Made by a program: the position numbers and the translations under genes
Shown here: piece by piece, positions 26,448 through 35,674 of the stretch
How the letters are laid out: each line of letters begins with the position of its first letter
Position numbering within the stretch: position 1 is the first letter of the stretch
Notes under the pieces: model-generated
Database searches by the model: none
What the model saw: the letters and a program-made list of their open reading frames with translations, nothing else
What the model was told of the DNA's origin: nothing
From: Nannobrachium achirus
Taxonomy: Eukaryota > Chordata > Actinopteri > Myctophiformes > Myctophidae
NCBI GenBank assembly: GCA_963921795.1
Contig: OY997649.1
Coordinates: forward strand, 34,212,757-34,276,756
Direction: 5' to 3'
Length of the DNA stretch: 64,000 bases

Positions 26448-28422
26448 CGCTGGTCAGGACAACATTTAGGAAGTTCATATGTTTGCATGTTGGACAGAAT
26501 CCATGGCAAACTTTGACAGTCATATGAGTGTGTAGACAGACTAGAGACACCTACAAAAAGGCTGGATATAAACAGTGTGCTTCCCTCCTCCACATGCTCT
26601 CCCTCCTTTCCTATTTCTGTGCACACAGAGGTCACACAATAATTGCTCCGCTCTGCTGCCTGACCAGCATGAGTATGACTGCTGACTGTCTCTCCTCCTC
26701 CTCCTCCCCCCCTCTATGCTTTGCCTCACATCTCTGTTGTGTGAAAGGCGGACATTGTCCCCGCTCCTCTCATCCGCACCAAAATATTAACTCCTCTCCA
26801 CTCATAAACCGAGCACGTGTTCTGCTAGTCTATGTCTGCCGATGAGTTGTGCTATCTCTAACAATGTCTCATTCATCCTCACACGCTTATGTCTGGCAGG
26901 TCTCAGTGGGGGACAAGAGACAAATGACGCAGGGTTGGATGATGGATCCAATTCAAGTGTATAGGAAATACTTGTTTTATAGCTGAACAGCAATAGAAAT
27001 AAGTTTAACATACAACATGGGTGTGTGGCAGTTTAACATTTTGTTACAGAGGAGCTATTACACAGATGGGTTCCTCCTGTGCCTGCAGCTTATTGTGTCA
27101 AATTAGCTTTAAGGACAAAATAAACCAGGAGACAATTTGGGACAAGCCTAACCAGGTTATCCACTGTGAGCTGCAAGAAAACAACCACTTCACATGCTAA
27201 GCAGTATGAAGGAATTCCTGAGAGTCTACCTGAGGCTGTGACCTTTCAGGACCAGGGTTGAAGAATGTGAGGAATTGAGCCCAAAATTAGCCTAAACACA
27301 AACGAAACATGCCATATATCTGCAGGCCCGTGCAGATATATAACAGTGGTGTTTCACTTTTAACACAGCTGTTTTATTGTGGGAATTAAAGTATCCTATA
27401 AATGTATCTTCTATCAGCTGCTCATCTGCTATATTGTCCAGCACCAGATCCAAGAATACGAGATGATGTTATTATAACTAAACTCATAGCAGAATAAGTA
27501 GACTCCAGATGTAGACTGGGGTCTGGCATCACTGACTTGCACCTGATGCATTCTCTTATGATGATATGGTTCAACTTATCTAATGCAACTAGAGAACAGT
27601 TTATGGGCCTATTATATCTTGTAATTCGTCCAGTTAGATCTGCAGAGTTAAGCTTTGATGATAAATAGATAATGTAAACAATTGGCTATAATCTTTTGCT
27701 AATATTTAGGGGCCACAACTCACCAACTCGTCCAAATTTCTCATGTCACATAAGACTCTTTTCTGCTGCCAGTGAAGGAATTGGCTTGGATCCTCCTGTT
27801 CATCCTCAACAGTTTCACTGATTTCCTTCCGACTGAAACACCTGCTGGGCGGGCTCTGTTCGCCTGGTTCCACCGAGTCCCGCAAGCTCTCCTGGTCCCG
27901 AATCTCCTCTTCGATCTCCTCCTCCAGTTGGATCAGCATGGGAGCCAGCATACCAAACTTGGCCCCACGACGCGCCACCTCAAGAAGGCAAAGAACGAAG
28001 TTCTTTTCGTTGCATCTCTCCACTACGTCGTTGGTCTCAAACATAAGGACATCCTTGATCCAAAGTTCCTGTCTACACCAGGCAATGAAATTTGAGACAT
28101 TGTCCCGAGCCAGAAACGATCCGGGGACAACGTTGCGCGACTGAAAGCCCACATCTTTGCTTGGCATCTTCATAGACTTTGCAGCCTCCGGGTATTCCAA
28201 CTGGAACTCCACCGCGGCGCGGTTCACGTTATTGGCATGGCGACAGAGGGCACAGCCGGTCTCCAGCCCCTCCATAAAGGTGTCCACCGTAATATCTAGG
28301 TCATAAAGGGTGTTGAGCCACTCGGCCAGGTCCTCCTTCATGGCATACAGGTATTCTTCACTCGATTTAAAGGGTCGTATACTCTTGGAAGCGGCGGACT
28401 GGATGTTACTCTGATCAGCCAT
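2831..28422 (-). CDS. gas2l1: GAS2-like protein 1, full coding span (5 exons)
   Basis: Joining 27724-28422, 13944-14051, 9845-9941, 8058-8358 and 2831-4910 gives 3285 nt, an uninterrupted 1094-residue frame. GAS2L1 cross-links F-actin and microtubules and tracks microtubule plus ends. Visible domains: a calponin-homology domain in residues about 20-190, a GAR domain at about 230-302 (ending in [15 protein letters not shown] and HDPCR), then a long Ser/Pro/Arg-rich tail. The tail carries an SxIP-type EB-binding motif, SRIP at about 1015, followed by TP. The extreme C-terminus DSEAWM resembles the human ending. The start chosen is MADQ at 28422, because human GAS2L1 begins MAD; an in-frame ATG lies 27 nt upstream. 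The protein is clearly longer than human GAS2L1 (about 680 residues), owing to the tail. The downstream neighbour ewsr1 is on the same strand, as in human. Confidence 0.93.
5480..5737. mobile_element. TTAA-flanked MITE
   Basis: TTAA occurs at both borders (5480-5483 and 5734-5737). They enclose perfect 22-bp inverted termini, AGGAGCTATAGTCAACTTTTTC at the left and its complement at the right. A smaller internal palindrome sits around CTAGTCTATAGACTAG near 5534. TTAA duplication is typical of piggyBac-like elements; the superfamily is inferred. Confidence 0.75.
7804..7985 (+). mobile_element. tRNA-derived SINE
   Basis: The sequence has an A-box-like TGGCCTACTGG near 7812 and a perfect B-box GGTTCGATTCC at 7882-7892. 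A tRNA-unrelated body follows, ending in an A-rich tail with AATAAAGG. This is the usual layout of a fish SINE transcribed by RNA polymerase III. It lies in gas2l1 intron 4. Confidence 0.75.
8058..8358 (-). CDS. gas2l1: gas2l1 coding exon 4
   Basis: The acceptor is ccccag before CCCACCGC; the donor is CAG|GTTTGT. The exon begins after the GAR domain with AHR (shared with human, which reads CRCSSTAHR) and encodes about 100 residues of basic, Ser/Pro-rich linker. Phases at both ends match the flanking exons. Confidence 0.9.
8850..9060. mobile_element. TTAA-type MITE fragment with perfect hairpin
   Basis: The left border is TTAA followed by AGGAGTAGTTCACCCCCAAA. The same family recurs at 32225-32488. 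At 8985-9036 two 21-nt arms are exact complements around a 10-nt loop. The right terminus is missing or diverged. Confidence 0.6.
9190..9610 (-). mobile_element. decayed non-LTR retrotransposon (LINE) reverse-transcriptase fragment
   Basis: On the minus strand, about 9600-9470 reads [17 protein letters not shown] and then [12 protein letters not shown], the RT-domain block typical of jockey/CR1-like LINEs. A shifted frame further on reads LLRTIPD and [11 protein letters not shown]. Frame changes and stops show that it is dead. It is an intronic fossil with no function implied. Confidence 0.75.
9845..9941 (-). CDS. gas2l1: gas2l1 coding exon 3 (second half of GAR domain)
   Basis: The acceptor is ttccttcag and the donor is TTTG|GTGAG. 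The 97-nt exon encodes [20 protein letters not shown] and [12 protein letters not shown], the microtubule-binding GAR core. It is nearly identical to human GAS2L1. Confidence 0.95.
10048..10472. mobile_element. hAT-like element with internal hairpin motif
   Basis: The left end TGGTTCTTCAACAGGGGGTC mirrors the right end GTTGAAGACCCCTGG. The recurrent hairpin lies at 10161-10224, with one arm partly lost. A subterminal inverted segment also pairs: ATTAACCACTTGAACC near 10117 and GGTTCAAGTGGTTAA near 10300. Confidence 0.6.
11885..12617. mobile_element. interrupted hAT-like element of the same family
   Basis: The left end GGGGTCTTCAACGTG near 11887 and the right end GACCCCCTGTTGAAGAC at about 12600-12616 are inverted. 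From about 12345 to 12530 it matches the 10048-10472 copy in inverted order. It contains a complete recurrent hairpin at 12421-12477. Unrelated sequence separates the left end from this part. Confidence 0.5.
12846..12925. repeat. (CA)n microsatellite
   Basis: A nearly pure CA dinucleotide tract of about 80 bp, abutting a hAT-like terminus (GGGTCCCGACCCACAGGTTG) on its right. Confidence 0.97.
13408..13464. repeat. (AG)n microsatellite
   Basis: An AG dinucleotide tract with one AGCG interruption near its right end. Confidence 0.97.
13785..13860. mobile_element. hAT-like terminus
   Basis: GGGGACCCCCAAAATAATTT runs into CCCTGTTTGGGAACCACTGC. This is the right-end signature of the family seen intact at 58876-59233. 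The left end is not found nearby. Confidence 0.5.
13944..14051 (-). CDS. gas2l1: gas2l1 coding exon 2 (first half of GAR domain)
   Basis: The acceptor is ctcttcag and the donor AGG|GTATGA. The 108-nt exon encodes [15 protein letters not shown], then [19 protein letters not shown]. The paired Cys-x-Cys and SEGKY are hallmarks of the GAR domain. It is phase 0 at both ends. Confidence 0.95.
14177..14232. repeat. recurrent hairpin motif copy
   Basis: A degenerate left arm (about 14180-14205, TGTACAAACTCACAAC) faces a good right arm, GTGAGCTTGTAGATCTGCTA, ending at about 14230. It lies 14 bp from the foldback element. Confidence 0.6.
14246..14762. mobile_element. foldback (Mutator-like?) element with 9-bp target duplication
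   Basis: Two arms of about 215 bp (14246-14464 and 14550-14762) are near-perfect inverted repeats starting TAGCCCCATATAGAACCTCA. They are separated by about 85 bp. The element is flanked by exact 9-bp copies of CACACTGGC (14237-14245 and 14763-14771). Long terminal inverted repeats with 9-bp duplications are characteristic of Mutator-like elements; that assignment is inference. No transposase is present. Confidence 0.85.
14939..15018. repeat. (TG)n microsatellite
   Basis: A pure TG tract of about 80 bp directly upstream of a hAT-like element. Confidence 0.97.
15027..15481. mobile_element. hAT-like MITE with near-perfect 8-bp duplication
   Basis: Termini TAGGGTGACCA and TGGTCACCCTA are inverted. 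They are flanked by TTCATGAC and GTCATGAC (7 of 8 identical). The interior repeats AACCGGGAC several times and has a tandem ACGGGACAGTCCCGGCCAAA. Confidence 0.7.
15956..15974. repeat. poly-G tract
   Basis: Nineteen consecutive G on the plus strand, followed by TGGTGG. Confidence 0.95.
16362..16489. repeat. compound (TG)n / (TGCGCG) microsatellite
   Basis: A TG tract that grades into TGTGCGCACG repeats, which can form alternating purine-pyrimidine Z-DNA. Confidence 0.95.
18531..18602. repeat. (TG)n (TGCG)n microsatellite
   Basis: A pure TG tract ending in several TGCG units. Confidence 0.95.
22181..22223. repeat. (TC)n microsatellite
   Basis: A pure TC tract preceded by a short TG run. Confidence 0.95.
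26046..26168. repeat. (TGAG)n (TGCG)n (TG)n compound microsatellite
   Basis: A tetranucleotide TGAG array, then TGCG, TGAG and TGCG blocks, ending in TG. Unit changes by single substitution suggest stepwise evolution of one array. Confidence 0.95.
26169..26375. mobile_element. small MITE between two microsatellites
   Basis: GTATTTAGTACCATTTGGGGAC at the left is inverted at the right as GTCCCCAAAGGGTACTAAATAC. Inside are a short hairpin (GGTCCCC near 26252) and telomere-like GGGTTAGG repeats. A TG-rich array abuts both sides. Confidence 0.65.
26373..26446. repeat. (GT)n microsatellite
   Basis: A pure GT tract beginning at the right terminus of the small MITE. Confidence 0.97.
27724..28422 (-). 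CDS. gas2l1: gas2l1 coding exon 1 (CH domain)
   Basis: It starts at MADQ (28422) and ends at donor GAGTTG|GTGAGT, phase 0. The 233 residues contain the calponin-homology domain: [10 protein letters not shown], then [23 protein letters not shown] and [10 protein letters not shown]. The exon ends in RNLDEL, which joins VREIL of exon 2 exactly as in human GAS2L1. CH-domain residues are expected to contact F-actin. Confidence 0.95.
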
Positions 28423-28730
28423 GTTTCTCGGAATATGTAGCCTCCTCAATCAATACAGTCTACCAATAATTCCGAATCGTCGCATTGCAAAACTGCTGTC
28501 CACCGCGCCTCGTTGTCAAATCAGAGCGAAATAGCCGTGTTGACGCACCCATGACAGCCTGCATGTGCGGTATCTGTAGTGGTGGTGGAGCTCCTTGGAG
28601 GAATGCTGTAGTGTGTATTGTCAGAGCTGCATATCGGGATGCGGGACAGCCGCGGCGCGTGGATGCGTTTTCCGGATGCCTGCGTGAAACCAGTTTCCTT
28701 TAATGAGCACATCTCCAACTCACAGTGCGG
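28423..28730 (-). promoter_or_regulatory. gas2l1: gas2l1 5' UTR and probable promoter
   Basis: The sequence directly upstream of the start codon is richer in CpG than its surroundings (for example GCGGCGCGTGG near 28650) and has no long open frame continuing the gene. No TATA box or initiator was assigned. A separate upstream noncoding exon cannot be excluded. Confidence 0.4.
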
Positions 28731-30358
28731 GAGAAGAACATGACATCGGTAGTCGGTAACGATAGTAGGCTACGTGGATACACACACCCATTTGTCGGCC
28801 TATTATTCCATGTGGCGGGTCGCGAATCCCCACACCCTGAAAAATCCACGAGTTGTTACCATATCGGTTGAAGGTGACCACCAGTCAGACCACCACGGCA
28901 TCTGGCTCCTTGAAATCACAACACTGACCAGTAAGGTTAGTGATACAGACTCCCAGTTCATCGTTCCTCATAGCACGGCCCATGTTGCACCGCCTCTGGC
29001 ACTGAATAGTATGTTGACCCGCTCAAGCTAAAGACCAGCAGAGCGATGCGGTTGGTCTATGGCACATCCCATTATGAGGGATGAACGCCCGGTAGAAGAG
29101 GAAAAACTTAACCCTCTGTGCACCGTCAGATTGAAAGATCTTTAACATGCTCGTCAAATCGAACCTACATAAGCACGTGATTCCGGTTGGCGGCAGTATG
29201 CTATAGCAAAATTTACAAATATGTTTAATATTCCTTAGTTTATGCAGAGAGAGAGAGTGCTTTCTTCCAGTTTTTCTTGACCAATAACACATTGAAATGA
29301 AAAGCAGCAATAATTCCTTTTTCGTTTGAAAGAATATCAAAAGGTGTCCAGTTAAAAATTGTTTATAGGTCCATATATTTTTTTATTTAGGCTATATAGA
29401 CTACCAGTTGTTTGTGGGGAAATATTAATTTAAAATAGTCAATGTCAATAGTTATAACTTTCCTTTGCATGATTGTCATGTTTGTGATGATGGAGCCGGG
29501 ACCCCAGCTACTGCTCCAATAGACTGCTCCTAAAACAGCAGCAATTTGTAGGCAACATCTATGCAATCAGCTATGCTTAAATGTATGTCTGAAATAAGCA
29601 CGTCATTTTGGACCCCAGGTAGAGTTACCATTTCTAAGTAACTAACAGATAATAAACAGCTAATGCATATTGAGCCCCATCTAATAGGCTACGTTTGTAG
29701 GTGCCATTTTTAGCCTGGTTGTTTTCTTTATTTTATTATTATTATTATGTTGTATTCAATAACAAAAGAAGCAACTGGCAGATGTTGTTTAAAAGTGTCG
29801 TTGTAGATCATTTTCTGTAGCCTAGCTACTTGATGGCATTTTAATTTGCAAACGACTACAACAATGTATTCATAATTGTCCACTTCATGATTTATTATTG
29901 TTAACTAAATTATTCCTAATGAGTTATAGGCCTTCAGTGCTTTTTACATTATATTTGTTGGAAAAAACATAGGCTATCATTGTTAGTGAGAGTGACATGT
30001 TATTTTGAAGCCCCACTACCGGAAGTTCAATTCTTACTGAAAACAGACTTGACGAGCTTGTTAAGACAAAACGCTGACGGAACACTGGTTTCTGTATGGC
30101 TGCGCAGTGTGGCCTGTGTACCCTATCCTATACCGTACTCCACACAGACTGCAGTCTGTAGGCGGTGGTGGAAAAAGTCCTCAAATGTTTTACTTGAGTA
30201 AAAGTATCAATACTGCAATATAGAAATTACAAATTGAATTCAAAATTGACTTGAGTAAAAGTACAAAAGTAGGTCATCAAAATGTAGTAAAGTACCAAAA
30301 GTAAAAGTACTCGTTATGCAGAATATCCAATTTCAAGTTTTCAAATGTATACAAATCT

Positions 30359-30427
30359 TTTGAAAATAGCAGATCTACAAGCGCACAATGCATCGCATCG
30401 TGAGCTTGTAGATCGGCTATTTTCAAA
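30359..30427. repeat. complete recurrent hairpin, apparently free-standing
   Basis: TTTGAAAATAGCAGATCTAC at the left pairs with GTAGATCGGCTATTTTCAAA at the right across a short loop. Nothing outside this palindrome of about 69 bp resembles the other elements that carry the motif. Confidence 0.8.
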
Positions 30428-30587
30428 TGGCTGAAATGTAGGCCTATATAGGGCTGAAGTTGTTGGTAACACTTTCTCATAACCTCCAAAAACAACTAGT
30501 AAGTAACACTTATGTGATACATTAGTTAACTATTAGCCTACTATTACATTACTTAAGCATTTATTAAGCTTTGTGCCGCCTCCTGCC

Positions 30588-30960
30588 GGAAAAATGACCT
30601 CTCCAACCACTTTTGCGTCCGTCCTGGGGGTCCCCGGAGCGGTGGTCCATGGGAATCGATTCCCGGGGACCACCGCTCCGGGGACCCTGGAGAGGGTCCT
30701 TGAGCGTGTGCACTCTGCAGTCCCAGGCCGAGGCCCCGAAGTCGGATAGGAGCAGAGCGGCGGCCGCCTGGTTCTCCAGAGCCATAGTCCACAGTCATAT
30801 CGCCAGGGGTCCCTGGAGGTGGTCCCCGGGGGTGGTCCCCTACTCTGCGGTCCAAGGCCGAGGCCCCAGAGTCGGATGCGAGTCGAGCGGTGAAGGTCCC
30901 TTGCGCCTGGTTCCCAAGTCCCAATTTCCCCCTCTAGCCCTGGATCCTTTATCCTTCCCC
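30588..30960. repeat. GC-rich block with palindrome and tandem duplication
   Basis: A 60-bp near-perfect palindrome (30628-30687) is centred on GGGAATCGATTCCC with arms GGTCCCCGGAGCGGTGGTCC. To its right, a segment carrying GGCCGAGGCCCC and GAGTCGGAT-like sequence occurs twice, about 134 bp apart (near 30725 and 30858). Base composition contrasts sharply with the AT-rich surroundings. Long open frames here are a by-product of GC content. Confidence 0.75.
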
Positions 30961-31589
30961 TAATATGAGCACTTGTGATGGGCATAAAATTTACCGAAAA
31001 AAGTAGATCTACAAACTCCCCCCCATGTAGGCTCATATGAATTAATAGTGTTACTAAAGCAGTAAGTAATGATGATATCCTTGTACTTGTACATATGAAT
31101 TGAAGCTTAAAGCTGTGTAAGTTGCTCAACTAGTGGTCAGAGCTGTATAGCAAACCGCGGCCGCGTCCGTGTCTTTCGGCCGTTTTTCGCCACCGCGTCC
31201 GCCTGCAGCTCGCCGAGATCTATCTTTAGAGGGGTCCCTGGTTCCTGTGCGTTCAGGCATTCCGGAGAAACTGACTCCTTCACCCGAGTATGTTGTTGTT
31301 ATGTTGAGGCAAGCTACTTCCTGAGAAGTCAGCAAGATGCGTCTGTGATTGGCCGGTAGTGTACCATGTGTTTATGATCGGCGATATGATTGGCCAACGT
31401 ATACACATGATGCAGATGACGTCATTTTGCCGCGAAATTCTCCCCCCCCCTCACGGCTCATAGAAAACATATAAAGAGAAGGCTTTAGAAGCTGAAATTA
31501 ACGGAGTGGGGGTTCTTCGATTTAACAGTTAGGACAATTTTAAGATTTGTTTTATAAAAAAAGTTACATGGTATAACTTTAATAAATGC

Positions 31590-32032
31590 TTAAAGGACTA
31601 GTTCACCACTTTTCAACCTGTCTTCATATAATAGGTCCTCACTAATGTTCATAATAAAATAGCACAATTTGTTTCTATTCAGTCTGGGACTCATAGGAGA
31701 GCTGTCAAATCCTTCTACCGGTGACATCATCGTTTGACCAAAAAAAAAATACAATTAAATAATATTTTTGAAAACAAATATTTAGATTTTTATTATCACG
31801 AGAACAATGGCTTCCACTTTAACATTGCAACTTTTTCAGGAATAGAAAGCCTGCAGTTTCTATTAGCTTGCATTTCCCATTGATGATGTCACCGGTAGAA
31901 GGATTTGACCCACCCACAGCTCTCCTATGAGACCCAAAACTGAGTAGAATTCTTTTTTGATATTTTATCATGAACATTAGTGAGGACCTTTTATATGAAG
32001 ATAGGTTGAAAAGTGGTGGAGTGCCCCTTTAA
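31590..32032. mobile_element. TTAA-flanked MITE nested in 30463-32080
   Basis: TTAA occurs at 31590-31593 and 32029-32032. The termini are inverted (left GACTAGTTCACCACTTTTCA, right GAAAAGTGGTGGAGTGCCCC). Subterminal arms of over 100 bp pair, including CCTTCTACCGGTGACATCAT. Confidence 0.75.
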
Positions 32033-32224
32033 GTATTACTTACTAGTTTTTTTTTGGAGGTTATGAGAAAGTGTTACCAAGTTGTTATAATGTAGGTTTT
32101 GGTAATAATGATCAAAATCTACAAACCTAACTAGAAAGAAACGTTTTTAAATACATTTAGTGGAGTAAAATGACAATATTTGGATCCAAGATGCAGTGGA
32201 GTTGTTGTGGAAGTAAAAGTGTAC

Positions 32225-32374
32225 TTAAAGGAGTAGTTCACCCCCAAAATGTTTTTTCCCCTATTGATTACTCATATAGAGACTTTAATTCGTGGATATT
32301 TTTTGTATTTGTCGCATTATAAGACAATAATTTGATTTCAATAAATGTACCCCCATTGATTCCGGAAGGGGGTA

Positions 32375-32422
<48 letters not shown>

Positions 32423-32488
32423 CGCGCGTGCGTGCGTGCGTGCGTGTGCGTGTGCGTGTGTGTCATTTGGGGGGTGAAATACTCCTTG
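32225..32488. mobile_element. TTAA-type MITE interrupted by a GT tract
   Basis: The left end TTAAAGGAGTAGTTCACCCC is the same family as 8850-9060. The right end reads GGGGGTGAAATACTCCTT. A microsatellite at 32377-32463 has expanded in the middle. Confidence 0.6.
32377..32463. repeat. (GT)n (GCGT)n microsatellite
   Basis: A GT tract followed by GCGT-type units and a second GT run, inside the MITE. Confidence 0.95.
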
Positions 32489-34123
32489 GCTTTTTAAGTA
32501 GCCTACAAAGTACAAACTACACAACTGGATTGCATTGTTTGGGCAATTATGTGACAACGTTGTATTATAGCCTAATCCATATGACTTCGACTCGAGTGTG
32601 GGACTATGTGGAATAGTCTGTTGGCTGGCCCTACAATAGAAGAGGTCAGCTAGAGGCCATATATTTCAATTAAGGCACGTCTGTAAATCGATATTCCGAT
32701 TAAATTAAAGATTTCACACCCATTGTAAAAACTAATAAAAAGATCACAAGTTGGAGAACAAAGGCTACTCGTGTCAGAGGTGTTGTAGGGACATATTGGG
32801 GTTGGAGAAAAATATGCTGGCCTACAGCAGCCCAATCAAAGTGCTCATCATACTGTGAAAACCAATCAGGCTAGCCTAATCAAAGCGCTGCTTGCGTGAT
32901 CTGTTGCATGGAAAACTATCCAGCAGGACCGAGCTTAAACATTTTGGCACGTTAAAATTAACTCGTCTTTAGCACCACTTCTCCTTTATTTCATTTAATA
33001 GCTGTAGTACAGTAGCTGCTTGTAACCGTTTGCCAGCATTATTTTTGAATTTCAGTTGAGGCGGTGGGTGGAGAGCCTTGTTTTCGTTTAAAAAGTAACA
33101 GAGCGAGCGAGCGTGTGAACTGTGAAGAGAAGGGGGGGGGGGATGATGAGATCATTTTCTGTGCCTGGATGAATCAGCTTTTCTTCCCATGTCAGAAAGA
33201 CAGCCAATGTGCTTTAAAATACCAAATCTGACAAGATAACTTCACTTGAAGCGTAAAAAAGGCACGCTCCATGAACAATAGGCTACTAATTTGGCTTTAT
33301 ATTGCAGCCAACAGCAGGGCCAAATGTGTGTCTGCCCCGTCAATTAAAATGTAAATGTGATTTTACATTAGACAGAAAAGCGGACTGTTGAGATTGATTG
33401 ATTAAAGAATTTATTATAATTGAGTTGGCATAGGAAAAAGTACAGTTTCATGACAGTACAAATCACTGGTACAAGGTCAACTAAAAGGAGATCCTAGTAA
33501 GCTTTTCGACTTATTTACACAGGAACCACTTTATGTATATCATATAACATTGAAAGACAGACGGATAGAACACAGTATATGACATAGGATAACATCAATT
33601 ACATCAATGTCCTTTTAATAGGGCCCTGTTTAATGTATTGACGCTTTGACTGTGGAATTATTTGTCTTCTTATATCATAGTAGACCTATATTTCTATGCT
33701 TGTATATTCTGTACATGTGCAGGTATATCAGTATAGGCTATATGCCTGTGTATACACCTGGATGTATGTAGACTTTAGACTATTGGCATAATGTCAATGT
33801 TAACTTAATACATTATCCTGCTGGATTTGTGGTTTGAATTGATGTACTTATCAGACCACACCCTTCCCACAACAGCCTGAACTCAAGGGATCATGACCGC
33901 CCCTTCCACACACACTTGCCATTGCTGCCTGAGGAATATGTGTACTCAAAACGTGTGGCTGAGTACTCTGTATAGTTAAAGCCAAGTTTATTCTTTTGCC
34001 TAAACATAGTTGGATTTTTTTGCATTATACAGTGGTCTACCTCTATTGTTTTAGGACCCTCTTTACCGTTTCCAAGGTCTTCAGCTGATGTCCATGGCAG
34101 TGGAGGAAATGTAGATTTTCATA

Positions 34124-34336
34124 CTACACAAGACAAATGAACCTTATCGGGAATACAATTATGGGAATGGACCCAATGATGGCCATGTAGAACATGTTGC
34201 AGATGGAATTTCTCCAGAACATCCTCTGCCAGGCGCTCTTGGTGAAGGTGGTGATGTTTTTAATTTTCCAAGGCAAACAAGAGAGAGGTTTGATTGGAGA
34301 AATCTGTACACAAATTGTCATTACATTTAAGGACAC
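34124..34336 (-). other. possible orphan coding exon or gene remnant
   Basis: On the minus strand, about 34260 to the TAG at 34126-34124 reads NITTFTKSAWQRMFWRN and then a hydrophobic stretch, MFYMAIIGSIPIIVF. Codons here mostly end in C or G (ATC ACC ACC TTC ACC AAG AGC GCC), unlike the AT-rich flank. The upstream 25 codons to the ATG at 34336 look noncoding. I do not recognise the family, and no convincing acceptor or partner exon was found. Confidence 0.25.
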
Positions 34337-35674
34337 AAGGGATGATCAGTTCAACGAAATGTTAAGTGGTTATATCATAGTAACCCATTAGCAGTCAAGA
34401 ATAATTCTCAAAAAATGAACCGAGTTGTGCCAATGCCTTAATAGCCATGTGGTTAACAGATGCCATTAAAGAATGTGGCCTGCATTCACATTATGTGATC
34501 AATAATATTCCTTAATTCACTCACTTTAACTCAAACTTGAAAAAGCTTGTCTTTAGGACGTGAAGTTGTGAGCATGACTACAGGAATGGTAAATGTGATT
34601 TTTTTTCCATCTGGCACTGGAGATTTGCTGCCAAGAACATTTGTCTGTATAAGTAAAAAAGGTTCCCCCAGGTATAACCGTAGATACAAAAAAGCAAAGG
34701 GAATGTGTAAAAAAAAGAAAAGAAAAGCAATAACACCTCAAATCACTGACTGCTGAAACTTATAGGTTGACATTTCTGTATTAGTCATGTTTTGAGTGGT
34801 CCTTTGTAATATTGTAATATTTTGAGATAGGGATTTGATAATCATGGTGTATGCCATAAACAATTAAAACATGTGCAATGCATCTAGAATATGAAACTTT
34901 ACGTTTTTTTGAAATTACATGACAAATTTTACTTTTTTTTTTTTCAAAAAAAAAATTGTAAAGATTATTTTTCTTCAAAAACGGCCGTCTTTGACGTCAC
35001 AAACGGCAGCAAATCTGGACAGCCTGTTTTGAGAACCCGTGGGATGCTTTTAACCTCCACCTTCCCAAAACCAGAGAAAGACAACAGTCTGAAATGGGAC
35101 TTTGTGAGGATAGAAGGTGCTAGTGGGACCACAAAAAAAAATAGGTTTTAAAATAGGAAAAGTGAATTTTCATGGTGGATCACCTTTAAACAGCCACACC
35201 CTACTAGTCAAAAATAATTACTTATCCCCAGTTAATGTTCAAATCCTTTTTTGAAGCTGAAATCTAAATGAAAAACAAGTCTCCTAAAAGCCCGGATTGC
35301 ATTTACTGGCTCTGCATTGCAGCCAACCATGCAAACATTTGAAAATGGTGCCACCTTGAGGCAATTTCAGTAAAGCAATGAGTACAGGTTGAGTACCACT
35401 GCTTTGTGTATCAAAAACATGGATATGACAACTTTGGCTTATCCAGTTGAACAACCACCCCTGGTTTTGAATGATTAATGCTTTTATATACAACCCCACT
35501 GAAATACAAATCTTTGCACATTATGACATTATATCCAATATCCACCATTTATCACAGGAATAGAAGCTTTTTATAAAACAGACTGAGTAACTGGAGGGGG
35601 GGGGAAAAAAAGCATCTGAAAACCTCAACATTCCCTTGTGTAACAAAGAAACATCCAAAAACAATCAGTTGATT

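Larger units (their letters stand above)
14052..27723. other. gas2l1 intron 1
   Basis: A 13.7-kb intron without recognisable exons. It holds a foldback element, a hAT-like MITE, five or more long microsatellites, copies of the recurrent hairpin arm near 14190, 23640, 24321, 24665 and 25001, and otherwise AT-rich unique-looking sequence. 16500-18500 and 19000-21900 show nothing I can name beyond low-confidence repeat fragments. Confidence 0.75.
30463..32080. mobile_element. DNA transposon with about 44-bp inverted termini
   Basis: TTGGTAACACTTTCTCATAA at 30463 is inverted at 32080 (ending GAGAAAGTGTTACCAA). Complementarity runs through CAACTAGTAAGTAA. The interior holds a GC-rich block and a nested TTAA MITE. 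No transposase frame is seen. Confidence 0.75.
30165..32520. mobile_element. outer hAT-like element with nested insertions
   Basis: The left part matches GGTGGAAAAAGTCCTCAAAT and TACTTGAGTAAAAGTA; the same family recurs at about 60650-60800. Matching 3' sequence resumes after 32090 (GTGGAAGTAAAAGTGTACTT). Between them lie the other elements listed at 30359, 30463, 31590 and 32225. The exact outer borders are uncertain. Confidence 0.5.
28731..35674. other. gas2l1-ewsr1 intergenic region
   Basis: About 7 kb between two same-strand genes. The left third is AT-rich with nothing recognised. The middle is a transposon nest (about 30165-32520). 32530-34100 shows nothing nameable. 34124-34260 has one coding-looking stretch on the minus strand. 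34750-35200 is repeat-like. Confidence 0.7.

Noticed and set aside
30533-31129. Long minus-strand open frame of nearly 200 codons in the GC-rich block
   Set aside because: It overlaps a palindrome and a tandem duplication, all frames are open there because stops are rare in GC-rich DNA, and the translation is low-complexity with no conserved motif.
34891-35151. Plus-strand frame with TAVFDVTNGSKSGQPV-like text
   Set aside because: It sits between AT-rich repeat-like ends, with AGTGAATTTTCATGGTGGAT at the right border, and shows no recognisable domain or splice sites.
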